A stretch of DNA of 64,000 nt from Siderastrea radians (taxonomy: Eukaryota > Cnidaria > Anthozoa > Scleractinia > Rhizangiidae), in NCBI GenBank assembly GCA_964017195.1, contig OZ024895.1, forward strand, positions 9,101,501 through 9,165,500, given 5' to 3'. A program made the translations under genes and the position numbers. The notes under the pieces are model-generated. The model was not told the origin of the DNA. It saw only the letters and a program-made list of their open reading frames with translations, and did not search any database. Below, one piece after another: positions 36,458 through 46,847 of this stretch; the stretch's first letter is position 1; each line of letters begins with the position of its first letter.

Positions 36458-36779
36458 CTAAACAGAGAGATTTGAAAAGGAATTTACCTATGGTCTAACT
36501 AATTGATAAAAACAAGAAAATCTAACGGTACCGGGGTTACCGATCAGGAGGGTGCAACTTCAACACTTCTGAGAGCAGAACGTCTGGTGGCTACCAAGAA
36601 ATGCAGTATACTAACAGGAGTTACTCACCGCGATTAAGAGCTATGCGAAAGTAAATCCGGGTAAAATAAAGAACAAGAGACCACAGAAAACAATTAAGCC
36701 AGACAAGATTATTTATTGATGCATTATTAAAAACACGATTCGTTGGGCCATCCTAGTACATTTCATTTCCCCGCGTCAC

Positions 36780-37281
36780 ACCTTCGATTGCCCCTGCAGT
36801 CCTGCGCTAAGCCTTCCTCTCTTCGCCGGATTCCCAGATTGCCGATAAGGGCAATAGCTTTGGTAGTGCTGAAACTGGTTGCAAGAGAAGCACCTAACTA
36901 AGGACCGATCACCACGCCCACGGTCCTGGCATGGAAGGGTCTAGGAGCTGCTGCTCCTATAGCGTTATCGACTTTGGCAATGGAATCCAGGACCTTTTCA
37001 TAATCCTTATCACCCAGGAGGGCCTGAAGATATTGTTGGAACTGAGAATCCGGTACCCTGATCTTATCTTGCATAGCCTGCAGAACTGCGTTGAAGAAAC
37101 AGGACCTGGGATGATTCGACTCCTTGGCCACTATCTTCAGGTTTATTAGGAAGTCCAAGGCCTTCTCCTTATTAAACATGGGAGTCTTGATGAAATGCTG
37201 CAGTTCCGCGAAAGCTGATTCAACAGTGGCTTTCGGCCAGGAGTTCTCAAGTGTCTCCAGCCTACGCATGTTCTCCGCCAT
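36780..37281 (-). pseudogene. Gag-like protein of YR retroelement copy A
   Basis: Starts MAENMRRLETLEN at 37281 and continues in one frame to 36898 with helical, charged sequence (AFAELQHFIKT, ESNHPRSCFFNAVLQ). Just past the stop, in a shifted frame, a CCHC zinc knuckle is readable at 36892-36851 (CFSCNQFQHYQSYC). So the knuckle was probably joined to the same protein and is now cut off by a frameshift. No RT or RNase H lies between this gag and its recombinase, so the copy is internally deleted or was always short. Confidence 0.65.
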
Positions 37282-37544
37282 GTCATCCCTTTATGTTTAC
37301 ACAAATAATGTACATTCGCCTTAAAACAACCATTGAGCCCTAATTCCTTAACCCTTTGTTCCAACAACTATGCAAATTCTCCTTCCTGGTCTCCATTGAG
37401 TTTATTCATTACTAATTGGGAGAACGATTTCAAAAATCAAGACAATTCATCCTAGGTGATCATTACTTGTATATGTTATAATATACTGATATGATAAGGA
37501 GAAATTTGATGATGATCACTCTTGGGGCTTAAAGGGTGAAAGTG

Positions 37545-37970
37545 TTAAACAATAAAAATAGTACACCATTTTCACTGTCAATACAACCACTGACTGCCTT
37601 TGCGATACTAAGTTATGGGAAGCGAGATTTTGCAAAGGCAGGAGGTCGTAAGACAGAGATGGGAGAAAACAGAATGCGTCGCCGAAGGGGAGGTGGGAGG
37701 GTCAAAAAATTGTTCACTGGTCCAGCGCGGCGTTACTTGGCGAAAGAGGCCGAAAACCCACGTTAGTTTGCTTAAATAGACACACGGAATCCCTAGAGAC
37801 ACGTGTATCACTGGCTCTGAATACCCAGAGGAATAACAAAGACACCAGCGTAACGCGCAGGCTAAATCCGTGGTTAATTTGACAGTGAAAATAGTAGACC
37901 ATTTTCACTGTCAATACAACCACTGACTGCCTTTGCGATACTAAGTTATGGGAAGCGAGATTTTGCCACC
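37545..37970 (-). repeat. B1-A2-B2 split repeats (3' end of element)
   Basis: B1 (37898-37970) and B2 (37563-37632) share TTTTCACTGTCAATACAACC through GGGAAGCGAGATTTTGC. A2 (37706-37891) lies between them. B2 ends the element; the sequence to its left is host DNA. Confidence 0.82.
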
Positions 37971-38107
37971 GTCTTTAGCTCTAAAAACAATTGAAACAGG
38001 ACAAAGTTAGAGAGATCCAAACAAACATTTAAGATACTCTCTCCAAAACTCAGAAAATAAATAATTCCCTTTTACAAGACTAGCACTGTACTGAAAAATA
38101 TACATAA

Positions 38108-39419
38108 CTAAGGAAAAGCGAGAGTAAAACCCCGTAATTCGTTTTTTACGCGGAACAGTTCTGCCACTGAGACTGCTGCAGAAGGATCAGTCCCAGCCAC
38201 CGAAGTGCTGTCAGCTAAGGCAGATGCTGCGTGGGACATCTTCATGACTTTCCCGGTTTGTGTGTAGTATTCGGCAGTCTGGAGGGATTTCCATCCAACA
38301 TGCCTAGCTATATCTTCTGGGGAAACGCCTATGAGAGACATGGTTATGTGCATGGTGCAGAAACTGTGCATGGTTTCACCATAGTGGATTCCGAGCGAAG
38401 CCAAATGGAGAGACAGGCGATTAGCAATTGCTGAGCCGATGAACGGTTTGCCCGAAACAGCGCCTTTCTTGTCGGTGGATCGGAAGAGATGGCCGTCTCT
38501 TAGATCTATGGACATGAGGTCACAAAGGTTGACGTACAAACGTAAGTTGGCCACAGGACAAAACACGGGATCGCGACACTTCTTAATCATAAACGTGTTA
38601 GCATCCTTACCCCCGATGGGTTTTGCCAAAAGTGTGATGAAAAAGAAAACCATCACCGTCAGGAAGAGCCATAATCTCTCTTGTAAAAATTCTCCCTAAG
38701 TCTGATGCCCTGTCACCGGCAAAAAAGTCCAGGCAGAAGAATGCTAAATCTCTCGCGAAAAGGTAACGCTGTGTAGGTGAGATTTGACCAGCGAAAGTGC
38801 GATCTCTAAGGTATAAACAGAGTCGTTTTAGCTTGTCAAAGAAGAACGGTGTGGCTTGCCTAGGGGTGACCCTTGCCTGCGCTTGTTCCTCGCGGATCGA
38901 CGTTAAGTACTGCTTGACACAAGGATGTGAAGCTGGATTACCGATACCTAAGAGCTCGTTCCATTATCTCCCTCGTCCCAGTTCGACAAACAAGGAACGC
39001 AATTTACCAATAAGATTGTCGACAGTCCCTGCTGACAATGTGGTGGGACACGCGCAACGACCTACTTGTTTGGTTCCGAACAATTTGCAAGCTGGAATGT
39101 GAATTTTCGTTTTACCTTTATGATCTTTCCATACTAAAAACCTGGTGATATCTTGAGGAGAAGCTGCATACACTGATTTGGGGGAAGGTAAAGAATATAA
39201 AAATCGCTCGAGTTCTTGCTGAAGCTTGTTCTTCTGCTTTTGGTACGGTTTACTATTTCTAACAGACTGCAGTGTCGCTAGGCGCGAATCGATAGAAGAT
39301 AGGGATAGTGAGACCCTTTGAGGGGGGTCCTCAATATTCTCCGGCGCACGATTGAAACCACAATTTTGGCAGAATCGAAAACTTGCGTCGTTAGGGTAAC
39401 AGCACTCGGGACACTGCAC
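38108..39419 (-). pseudogene. Zinc-ribbon tyrosine recombinase (YR retroelement copy B)
   Basis: First segment 39419-38964 opens with a CxxC...CxxC zinc ribbon (MQCPECCYPND, RFCQNCG), then a helical core-binding region (LQQELERFLYSL). A middle part readable in another frame (about 38960-38660) has the first catalytic arginine (GDRASDLGRI). The last segment 38656-38108 has ARHVGWKS and AEYYTQ, but the HxxR motif reads MHSFCTM, so the second arginine is replaced by cysteine. At least two frameshifts plus this change make it inactive. The N-terminal zinc ribbon is an unusual addition. Confidence 0.8.
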
Positions 39420-39629
39420 CGCGGGTTTCCAAAGTGTAGGGACCTCCGGGAGAAACTGAAATAGAAAAAAAAAACAATAGGGGAGAATTAGGGGCGACGC
39501 GTGGCTGACAGAAGACTAAATCAGATAATAAGGACTTCTTAAAGATAATACAAACAGCCTTTATTCAGAAGAATAACATAATACAAACGAGCGACAAAAG
39601 CCGGGATAATAACAGAGTGTAAACGACTT

Positions 39630-40060
39630 AAGAGCAAACAAAAGAAAAGTTACGTAGCGTCCTGGGAGGAACGAAGATGCTCTCAAACGGACGGGATTCG
39701 AAATACCCAAAGATCCCACTGCAAAGGACGAGGCTTCCACATGGAAAGACCAGACTTGGCCGGGAACAGTAAAATACTAGAGTCTCCTTTGGATCCCAAT
39801 TTGAAAGAACTCGAGGCACTTCGTTGAACCAGAGGCCACCAAAACTTTCTTGGGCAAAGATCAGGCACATCCTTGAGAACTTAAGTGGTAAGGAGCGGGC
39901 CAATAAGGACGAACGGAGGAAAGACATCTGCATTCTCATCAGGAGGAATATCTTGGGCGAAAACATTTATACCAGCAGCTTGAGGCCAAGGGAGCGGCGC
40001 AAAAAAACGAAGAGGACGACCGGCGCGATTAGCCTGAACATTAAACGGGAGAGCCATCAA
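39630..40060 (-). pseudogene. C-terminal part of the RT-RNase H protein, beyond a MITE
   Basis: Minus-strand reading in shifting frames gives LMALPFN, NVFAQDIPPDEN, FPPFVLIGPLL, then PRKFWWPLVQ. This WPL-type segment follows RNase H in many DIRS/Ngaro polymerases. It was separated from the RNase H domain by the MITE at 40071-40647 and carries a stop after PLLTT. The 210 bases between it and the recombinase are A-rich with no ORF. Confidence 0.55.
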
Positions 40061-40070
40061 GTCAATTCTT

Positions 40071-40647
40071 GGTTTTCACTGTCACGCCACAAAATATTAA
40101 AATCAAAACCAATTGATAAAAGAAGCCAAAAATTTGTAATGTTATAAAGGATACACAACTAAACAACTTCACCAAGTCTGAGTTCTGTACGGTATTCCGT
40201 TGTTGAGTTATCTGCCGAAACGTTCGACTGAAATTTGTAGAGCTCAGAATGGAAACGCCATGTTGGTGTCCCTCGGAGGGGCACAAACATGGCCGCCGGA
40301 AATCAATGAAAACATCTGGAATTGACTTCTGCTCTTCCAGCGATTACTTTTCTCTCGTGAACTACTATACAACCACATTCATTTCTCTCCTAATGCTTTA
40401 ACTGTCCAAACTGCTAAAAATCACAAGGAGAGTCCTTTAGCTTTGTCACGGACGCTGTGTTGGTGTCACGTAGGGTGAAAAGCCAGAAATTTCATATTCT
40501 GTATTTTCAAAACGAAAGACGCTACCGAGCTGAAAATTTGTGAAAAGGTATATTTTGAAGTCATCTTCAACCTAGTGGGGATATAAAATCTGAAGACCTC
40601 GCGATTTATGATTTTAGAATTTTATGACGTCACGTGAAAACCAACAA
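40071..40647. mobile_element. MITE inserted in the retroelement RT-RNase H gene
   Basis: Ends TTGGTTTTCACTGTCACG and CGTCACGTGAAAACCAA form inverted termini. The retroelement reading frame runs into one end (ending LLLVFT) and resumes after the other, so this insertion came after the retroelement. The target duplication could not be fixed; CAAT lies near both ends. Confidence 0.65.
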
Positions 40648-42335
40648 TAGTGTGAGGGCCAAAAGCTGTGTCCACTTGATGCCAGGCGCAAGGCTAAGAG
40701 AACAATCAAGATCAGACAGGCTTCGGGAAGGGGAATCTGCTGGATTATCTTTGGAAGGCACATACATGAGGTTCAAGGACAAGTTTCGGGACATAGTAAA
40801 GGAGAAAATATCCTTCAAGATGTCTGATATTGCCGAGGACTTCGCGACTTGTCTCTCCCAACTGTACAACAGAGACTTGTTGTCGACAAAGGTGTCAATC
40901 CTAGCATTATGAGTGCTTGACAACAGACTTTCAAGAGTGTTGAAGAGAGCCTTAGCCTCTTTCACGGCAATGGGTAGACAACGGGTGGACTCGTCCCAGA
41001 GCCCACGTGACTCTAATGGAGGCTGACCTGGAAGGTTAAGACACCCTCCCCATCCAGAGAATGAAGCGTCGGAGTGCAGGGTGAGATGGATGTGCCGCTC
41101 GCTTTTCCAAGGGAGAAAACCTTCCCATGAATCGAGAAACCTCCAATGGAGAAGCTCCTGACGGAGATCAGGTGAAATGCGAAACTGAGTATTGGCCAAT
41201 CTGGCTCCGCGAGAAATGGTCTGGTAGGTTGTGTTCGTAAATAACTTGGCCGCTGGAACTAACAAAGCAAACGAAGTGGTCTTCCCAGCAAACTTTTGAA
41301 GATTCTTTAAAGAGACAGTCTTATGACTCAATATATCCTCTCTTAAGGCTGTGAACTTGACGCGTTTGTCTTGCGGGAGCAGAAAAGCTTGTTTCTCCGA
41401 ATCGCAAATGTAGCCGAGGAATTTGACGGCAATAGAGGGAATCAGGCAGCTCTTTTTAATTCCAATGAAGTAACCCAACGAGACAAAGGTGGAACAAGCA
41501 ATAAATGCTGCCATTTCCGCCAGTTGAAATCCCGAAAAAGAGGAGGGCGTACGACTAGGCGGTAGTCTTAATTGGCCATTATGCCTATCGTCAATATCCT
41601 GCGAGCACGGCACACCGAGTGATCGGACATAGCAAGTCGCCGCCAAACCGATGGAATGGTAGTGATATGCGCTTGCCTTCCATCCAAATGGCAAGGTGGT
41701 ATATACAAAATACCAACCTTCCCATTCGAGCCCAAAAAAGGCAGAACTAGAAGGGTGTAAACGAACGTGATCATATCCACTCTTGTCATCAAACGTGGTT
41801 TGGTAATGACCAACAATAACATAGCGAGGGAGATCCGTGATGTAGTCTAGGGAAAATAGACAGTCTTTAATCCAACAATTAAGGAACCTCTCATCGTGGC
41901 ACATGCGAGGCTTGCTTGGCTCCACCGTAATGGGCATAACAGATGAGGGGGGTCTACTTTACCAACCTCACCCCAAACAAGGAGCGAACCATTTGCCACT
42001 CTTTCCAAAATGGTTTGCGCAACAAAGTCGCGGAAATTATTACACGAAGAGGAGTTAGGAAACAGCATACGCGGGGGTACATCAGCGTTGTAAGAGCGAC
42101 CTCGAAATGTGCCCTTGAATGGAACAAAAAACTCTTGCACTCTAACGCCTTCTGAAACATAGCGAAAAATTTCCGAAGCTTTTGGGTAATCTTTAAGAAC
42201 TAATTTCGAGTGAGGAAGACACCCTGACAGGTTTCCAGAGATAAACTTCTCAGGATTCCGAAAACGTAACATGGATGGGGAGGCGAAAGTTAAGCCCCGA
42301 GATACCATGTCCACGGACGGAAGGGGTCCGGCCAA
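40630..42335 (-). pseudogene. Reverse transcriptase-RNase H of the Ngaro-like element
   Basis: Copies element RNA into DNA. N-terminal part 42335-41847 and main part 41937-40630 are in different frames that overlap near 41940, showing a frameshift. RT motifs: RMCHDERFLN, LPFGWKAS, and a catalytic CSQDIDDR in place of the usual YxDD. The thumb has VKFLGY. RNase H follows: LTLHSDASFSGWGG, EAKALFN, DTFVDNKS, and a last block NPADSPSR. Domain order matches DIRS/Ngaro polymerases. The 3' end is cut by a MITE. Confidence 0.85.
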
Positions 42336-42723
42336 GCTAGTGGGTTTACCCTCCCAATCGCACCAAGTGACTTCGCGATAGCGGTGCTCAACACTTTTAA
42401 GATTTTCCGCAAAAGAACTGAGAATGAAAGAGATGAAAAAGAGGGAATAACTAACTTAAAACGGTTGACCTCGGACAAAGGAATATAACGAAAAGAGGGA
42501 GGACAAACACCCGCTAGCCCGGCCGCACCAGGAACCCGTCCTAGGACAGGTTGTAGGGAGTTGTTTTGATTTCCCTTCTGGTCACGACAAGGAGCGGGGG
42601 GGGGGGATAAAATACCCCAATACAAAAAGTTAAAGGAAACAAAAAACAAACAACACGTATTGATTTGAATGAAACGCTGTTTGATAGTGCCAAAAAACAA
42701 CAGTTCCGGGTGAAACACCCTTT

Positions 42724-44673
42724 TCAATTCTGTTTACGGTAGCTGGAAACGCCCCTAGGCCGGGAATTGCATGACCTAGCAAAATGACCGCGTCTTCCAC
42801 AGGCGAAACACATAGGGGGTTGGCGACGAGGATACGGATTAAACCGTGGCCTTTCCTCCCTTGGCGGATACGGGGGCAGTGAACGCTTGAGAGCCTTTTG
42901 AATTTCTTTGGCGATGGCTACCTCTTCCTTGTCCTCAACCAACTTTAGAAGCAGCTGCTGAAATGACGGGTCAAGTAACAGAGGTCGTGTTTGGCGTAGG
43001 ATGACACTAAACCTAGAAGCCCGATCGTCTACTTATCCCTGGCGGCATCAACAAGTTGTTCAAGAGCTGCAAGGGCTGCATGAGGATCAAAAATTCCCGA
43101 CGGGCGCGCCAAATGTTGACGAAGAAGAGACAATGCGGAATCAACAGTTCCAGCGTCATGCATCTGGCGGAGAGCCGCAAGTTCTTTCTTCAAGGATGCT
43201 ATATCGTCTCCAGCGTTCCCCTAGAGGAACACAAAAAGGTGTAAAAACTAAAATCAACGACACGTTCGCAAGAAAAGAAAAGGCAAATAGGGGAGCATAA
43301 CAGAACCAAACCAAGACGATACACTTTAAAAATTCTAAAAGAAGACGAACACACGACCAAACTGTTTCTAAGATCGAACACACGACCACACTCTCTCTCA
43401 GGTCGAACACACGACCAAACTCTATCTCGGGTCGAACCTAAACACACGACCAAACTCTATCTCGGGTTGAATCCGAACACACGACCAAACTCTTTCTCGG
43501 GTCGAACACACGACCAAACTCTATCTCAGGTCGAACACACGACCACACTCTTTCTTAGGTCGAACACACGACCACACTCTTTCTTAGGTCGAACACACGA
43601 CCAAGCTGTTTCTAAGGTCGAACACACGACCACACTCTTTCTGAGGTCGAACACACGACCACACTCTTTCTCAGGTCGAACACACGACCACACTCTTTCT
43701 CAGGTCGAACACACGACCGAACTCTTTCTCAGGTCGAACACACGACCAAACTCTACCTGGGGTCGAACACACGACCAAAATCTCTCTAAGGACGAACACA
43801 CGACCAAATTCTTTCTCAGGTCGAACACACGACCAAACTCTTTCTCAGGTCGAACACACGACCAAACTTAAGTTGGAAAGGGTGAGGAACGCATGAATAA
43901 AATAAAAAACACACAATAGAAAATAACTAAGGTTAAGGACGCAAACGAAAATAAACAGAAACCAAACCCTAGCGGAAACGGCGCAGTATCGCGCAACGGA
44001 CGCCCATACAAAAATGAAATCTGCGCAAAGGGCTTAAACTAAAGAAAAAAAACATACACGCCAAAATAAAGGCGGGAACCCAGATAAAAATAATCTCCTC
44101 CCAAGGGCTTACCCTGACAAATAAAGTAAAACAATAAAACAAAAGGGCAACCCAACCCAAATAAAACTAGCGCGACAGGCATAAATAGGCTGATAAAGCG
44201 AAATAACAAAAGAGCATGCTCAAGTGTGCAAAACACAAAGTACACGGAGCGAAGCGAGAATAGACAAAAATAAACAACCCGGGGAATAAACTAACTATGC
44301 GAGCGGGGGGAGGGCATAGAGCGACACTAAAAGCGAGAGAAACGCAAAGCACGTGGCAAACCCAAACCATAAGGAGATGTACGAAAAAGCGAAAAGCATA
44401 ATAAAAAGCAACAAAACTAAACCAAGAGCCGAAGACGAAAACGCCTAGAACTACAGCGCACAAGAACGAAAAATAAAATAAGAAACTTGAACAGAATACC
44501 TCGCCAACTTGAGCTTGTTGGGCATCGGCCGCGGCGCCCGCCGGCACTTGAGGTTATTGAAGTGGGACTTGAGGTTGTTGACCCTGTTGTTGAACTTGTT
44601 GAACTTGTTGAACGGGCTGTGCTTCCATCAAATTCGCTAAAGCTTCGGTATTTGGTTCTGCGGGGACGGCCAT
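42724..44673 (-). pseudogene. Gag of the Ngaro-like element, apparently with an intron
   Basis: First part: MAVPAEPNTEALANLM at 44673, then a Q/V-rich stretch with one stop (CAA to TAA at about 44556) and AGAAADAQQAQVGE. At 44500/44499 a donor GAG|GTATTC appears. At 43221 an acceptor TTCCTCTAG leads into GNAGDDIASLKKELAALRQ and ALAALEQLVDAARDK. After a one-base shift it continues with LLLDPSFQQLLLKL and a CCHC knuckle, CFACGRRGHFARSC (around 42800). Between lies 1279 bases of low-coding sequence including the 29-bp minisatellite. A late insertion rather than an intron is the alternative. Confidence 0.6.
43344..43868 (+). repeat. 29-bp minisatellite, about 18 copies, each with a hairpin
   Basis: Consensus unit begins GGTCGAACACACGACC and continues with CAAACTCTTTCTC. 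Starts at 43501, 43530, 43559, 43588 show a strict 29-bp period. Each unit contains the inverted repeat GGTCG...CGACC with a 6-base loop. Because 29 is not a multiple of three, plus-strand open frames here repeat every 87 bases and are not genes. It lies inside the presumed gag intron. Confidence 0.92.
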
Positions 44674-44711
44674 AGCGTGGCTTCGGCGACGCAGGAACAG
44701 AGAGAAAAAAG

Positions 44712-44898
44712 CAAAAAATTGTTCACTGGTCCAGCGCGGCGTTACTTGGCGAAAGAGGCCGAAAATCCAGGTTAGTTTGCTTAAATAGACAGACGGAATC
44801 CCTAGAGACACGTGTATCACTGGCTCTGAATACCCAGAGGAATAACAAAGACACCAGCGTAACGCGCAGGCTAAATCCGTGGTTAATTTGACCGTGAA
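44712..44898 (-). repeat. Split direct repeat A1 (5' end of element)
   Basis: About 187 bases from AAAATTGTTCACTGGTCCAG to GTGGTTAATTTGAC, matching 37706-37891 with few differences. It marks the upstream end of the minus-strand element; gag starts 39 bases inside. Confidence 0.85.
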
Positions 44899-44900
44899 AA

Positions 44901-46847
44901 TACGGAATTTTTCAGAGTAACCTTCGCGTGGTAAATTCTGAACATTCGTATTTTATTCATCAGTTTTGACAATCCAAAGGTGTTACAACAACTGCAATTA
45001 TCGTATCTATTGTAGTTTTTATCAATACTTATGTTGTGTGATGCTTGATTTTTTAGAATAATGATTGTATAAGTTTTGTGTAAGTTATTGTAGGTTTTAG
45101 TGATCGCAACATTTTCAACAGTTCGTTTTTGGTTGTGTTTTCGATATTTATTCCTTGGTACGATTTTGGCGCGAAACAGATGTTTTCCAATGTTTATTTA
45201 CACGTTGCTAGGAAATTAATCTTTATTTGATAAAATGTTCAATTGTTTTTGTACAGTACATCAATTTGCTTGTTTTGGTTTTGACCTTAAGGTTAAACAT
45301 TCGTGATTGTTTTCCTGGTAATAACTTTTCTATCTTACTTTTAACATTTTAAACGCAATCTCTTCGTGTTTCCTGCTGAATTCGTACCATTTAATATTCC
45401 GTGTAGTTACTGCTTTTTAGTCGGTTGTTTTTAAAGGAAAACTTTATTTCACAAGTGTTAAACAAGACAAATAGTCTATTGTTAGTGGTGTTATGTCAAG
45501 TTCTGTTGTGCATGTTAATTTTACTCTCCAAGATAGCCGATCACGTACATTTTTAATTTATTGAAAAAGGCGGACCTTAAATCCGGAGAAGAAGCCTTTG
45601 TTCTAAAATTAGTTTACGTGTAGCTTACTGTTATGTAATAATATTCAACTTGCGATTTCACTTGTATTTAAGTAGAATGTGTTAAATTTAAATCGATAGA
45701 ATTGTTCTTTGTAATTTTTATATTGCTCTTGTTACTTTATTTTGACCAGATACCTCGAGAACGATACCGAAAATTTAGCTTAAAGTAGATTTTGTATCTA
45801 CCTAGTTGCTCGAAGGTTTTTATGCTAATCGTTTTCGTGCGCTTGCGTATTATCGTAATGGATCTTCTGCGCAGGACATTGCGTCAGCTTTAATTTGTGT
45901 TTGACGGGTAACTGACATGAAATTGAAAGTTCTCACCTGGTCAAAATAAAAAGATGAGAGCGATAGTTTTTGTGTGATTCGAAGCTAGCTCTTATACTGT
46001 AAAGTTCAGCAGTGTGCATTAAAAAAGAGAAGACTTGAGAGAAGAAAATTAGTCTACAGTTTGGTTGCTGGTCTGTACGCTAATCCCCTAAGCAGACCAA
46101 TTCAACAATACAAAGTAAGATGAATTACAATTTTGCTTGGGGTTAGGCCCAGGCTCCCTTCCATATTTGCGTAAAATACATAAGGCCCGAAGGGCCGAAA
46201 ATTTTTCGGGTAACGAGCAGAATTCGAGCAGAATAAGGGTGTCCGAGCAGAATTTTGAGCAGAATAAGCGATTTTTACGAGCACTGCCGGCAGGCAGAAT
46301 AAGCCATTTTTAAGAGCAGAATTTATCCAAGCCTTACACCCTCCTACGCTGCGCTGGCTCAGTCTTATGCCGCTTTACGCCAAAGACCACGATCGCACGC
46401 CAATACGCTGAGCGATTTGGAAAGCCACGCCGAAGATCTCCTGGGAATCCTACACAAAAAGCTGCCTGGTAGTACTGTTGTAGTTCTGTAGCGACGGGCG
46501 TTTTAGTGGTGGAGTTATTATTTCCGAGCTGCAATGTAAAAACGTATAAAAGTGTGCATGTTGCACTAGCACTGTTAACATCTTCTATCATTTCCTGTGT
46601 AATCAAGCACATATCTCCATTTCATGTAAGTATTTTCCACAATTTTTCACATTTGCCAGCCATGAAACTTTGATTTTGGACATCAATTCATTGTATGTCC
46701 AACAACTAATAATTTTATGGATAACAGTTTATTTGGGTCTCAGGAGACTACGTTACTTCTGGCTCTACAAGTGAAACCTTATCTTAAATTGTCATAATTA
46801 CGATATTATGTAAGTGTCAAAAATGTTTTTTGTTGATTCTGTTGCAG
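44901..46847. other. AT-rich non-coding region
   Basis: No ORF or repeat ends recognised in 44901-46180. 46200-46320 has short GAGCAGAAT direct repeats, and 46328-46450 is the TACGCC-rich block shared with 32918-33040. Confidence 0.45.

Larger units (their letters stand above)
37545..44900 (-). mobile_element. Ngaro-like tyrosine-recombinase retrotransposon (copy B)
   Basis: Minus-strand order: A1 repeat (44898-44712), gag (44673-42724), RT-RNase H (42335-40630) and its C-terminal part (about 40060-39630), zinc-ribbon tyrosine recombinase (39419-38108), then B1 (about 37970-37890), A2 (37891-37706) and B2 (about 37630-37545). A1 equals A2 and B1 equals B2, the split-direct-repeat layout of Ngaro and PAT elements; DIRS1 has inverted ends instead. 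No methyltransferase domain seen, as expected for Ngaro. All ORFs carry frame breaks and a MITE has inserted, so this copy is dead. Confidence 0.85.

Noticed and set aside
43344..43868. CRISPR-like array of 29-bp units
   Set aside because: The units are contiguous with no unique spacers and the genome is eukaryotic; it is a minisatellite.
43467..43871. 134-codon open frame
   Set aside because: Follows the 29-bp repeat and cycles every 87 bases.
44167..44547. 126-codon minus-strand open frame
   Set aside because: Starts in real gag sequence (AGAAADAQQAQVGE) but then reads into the presumed intron with hydrophobic nonsense.
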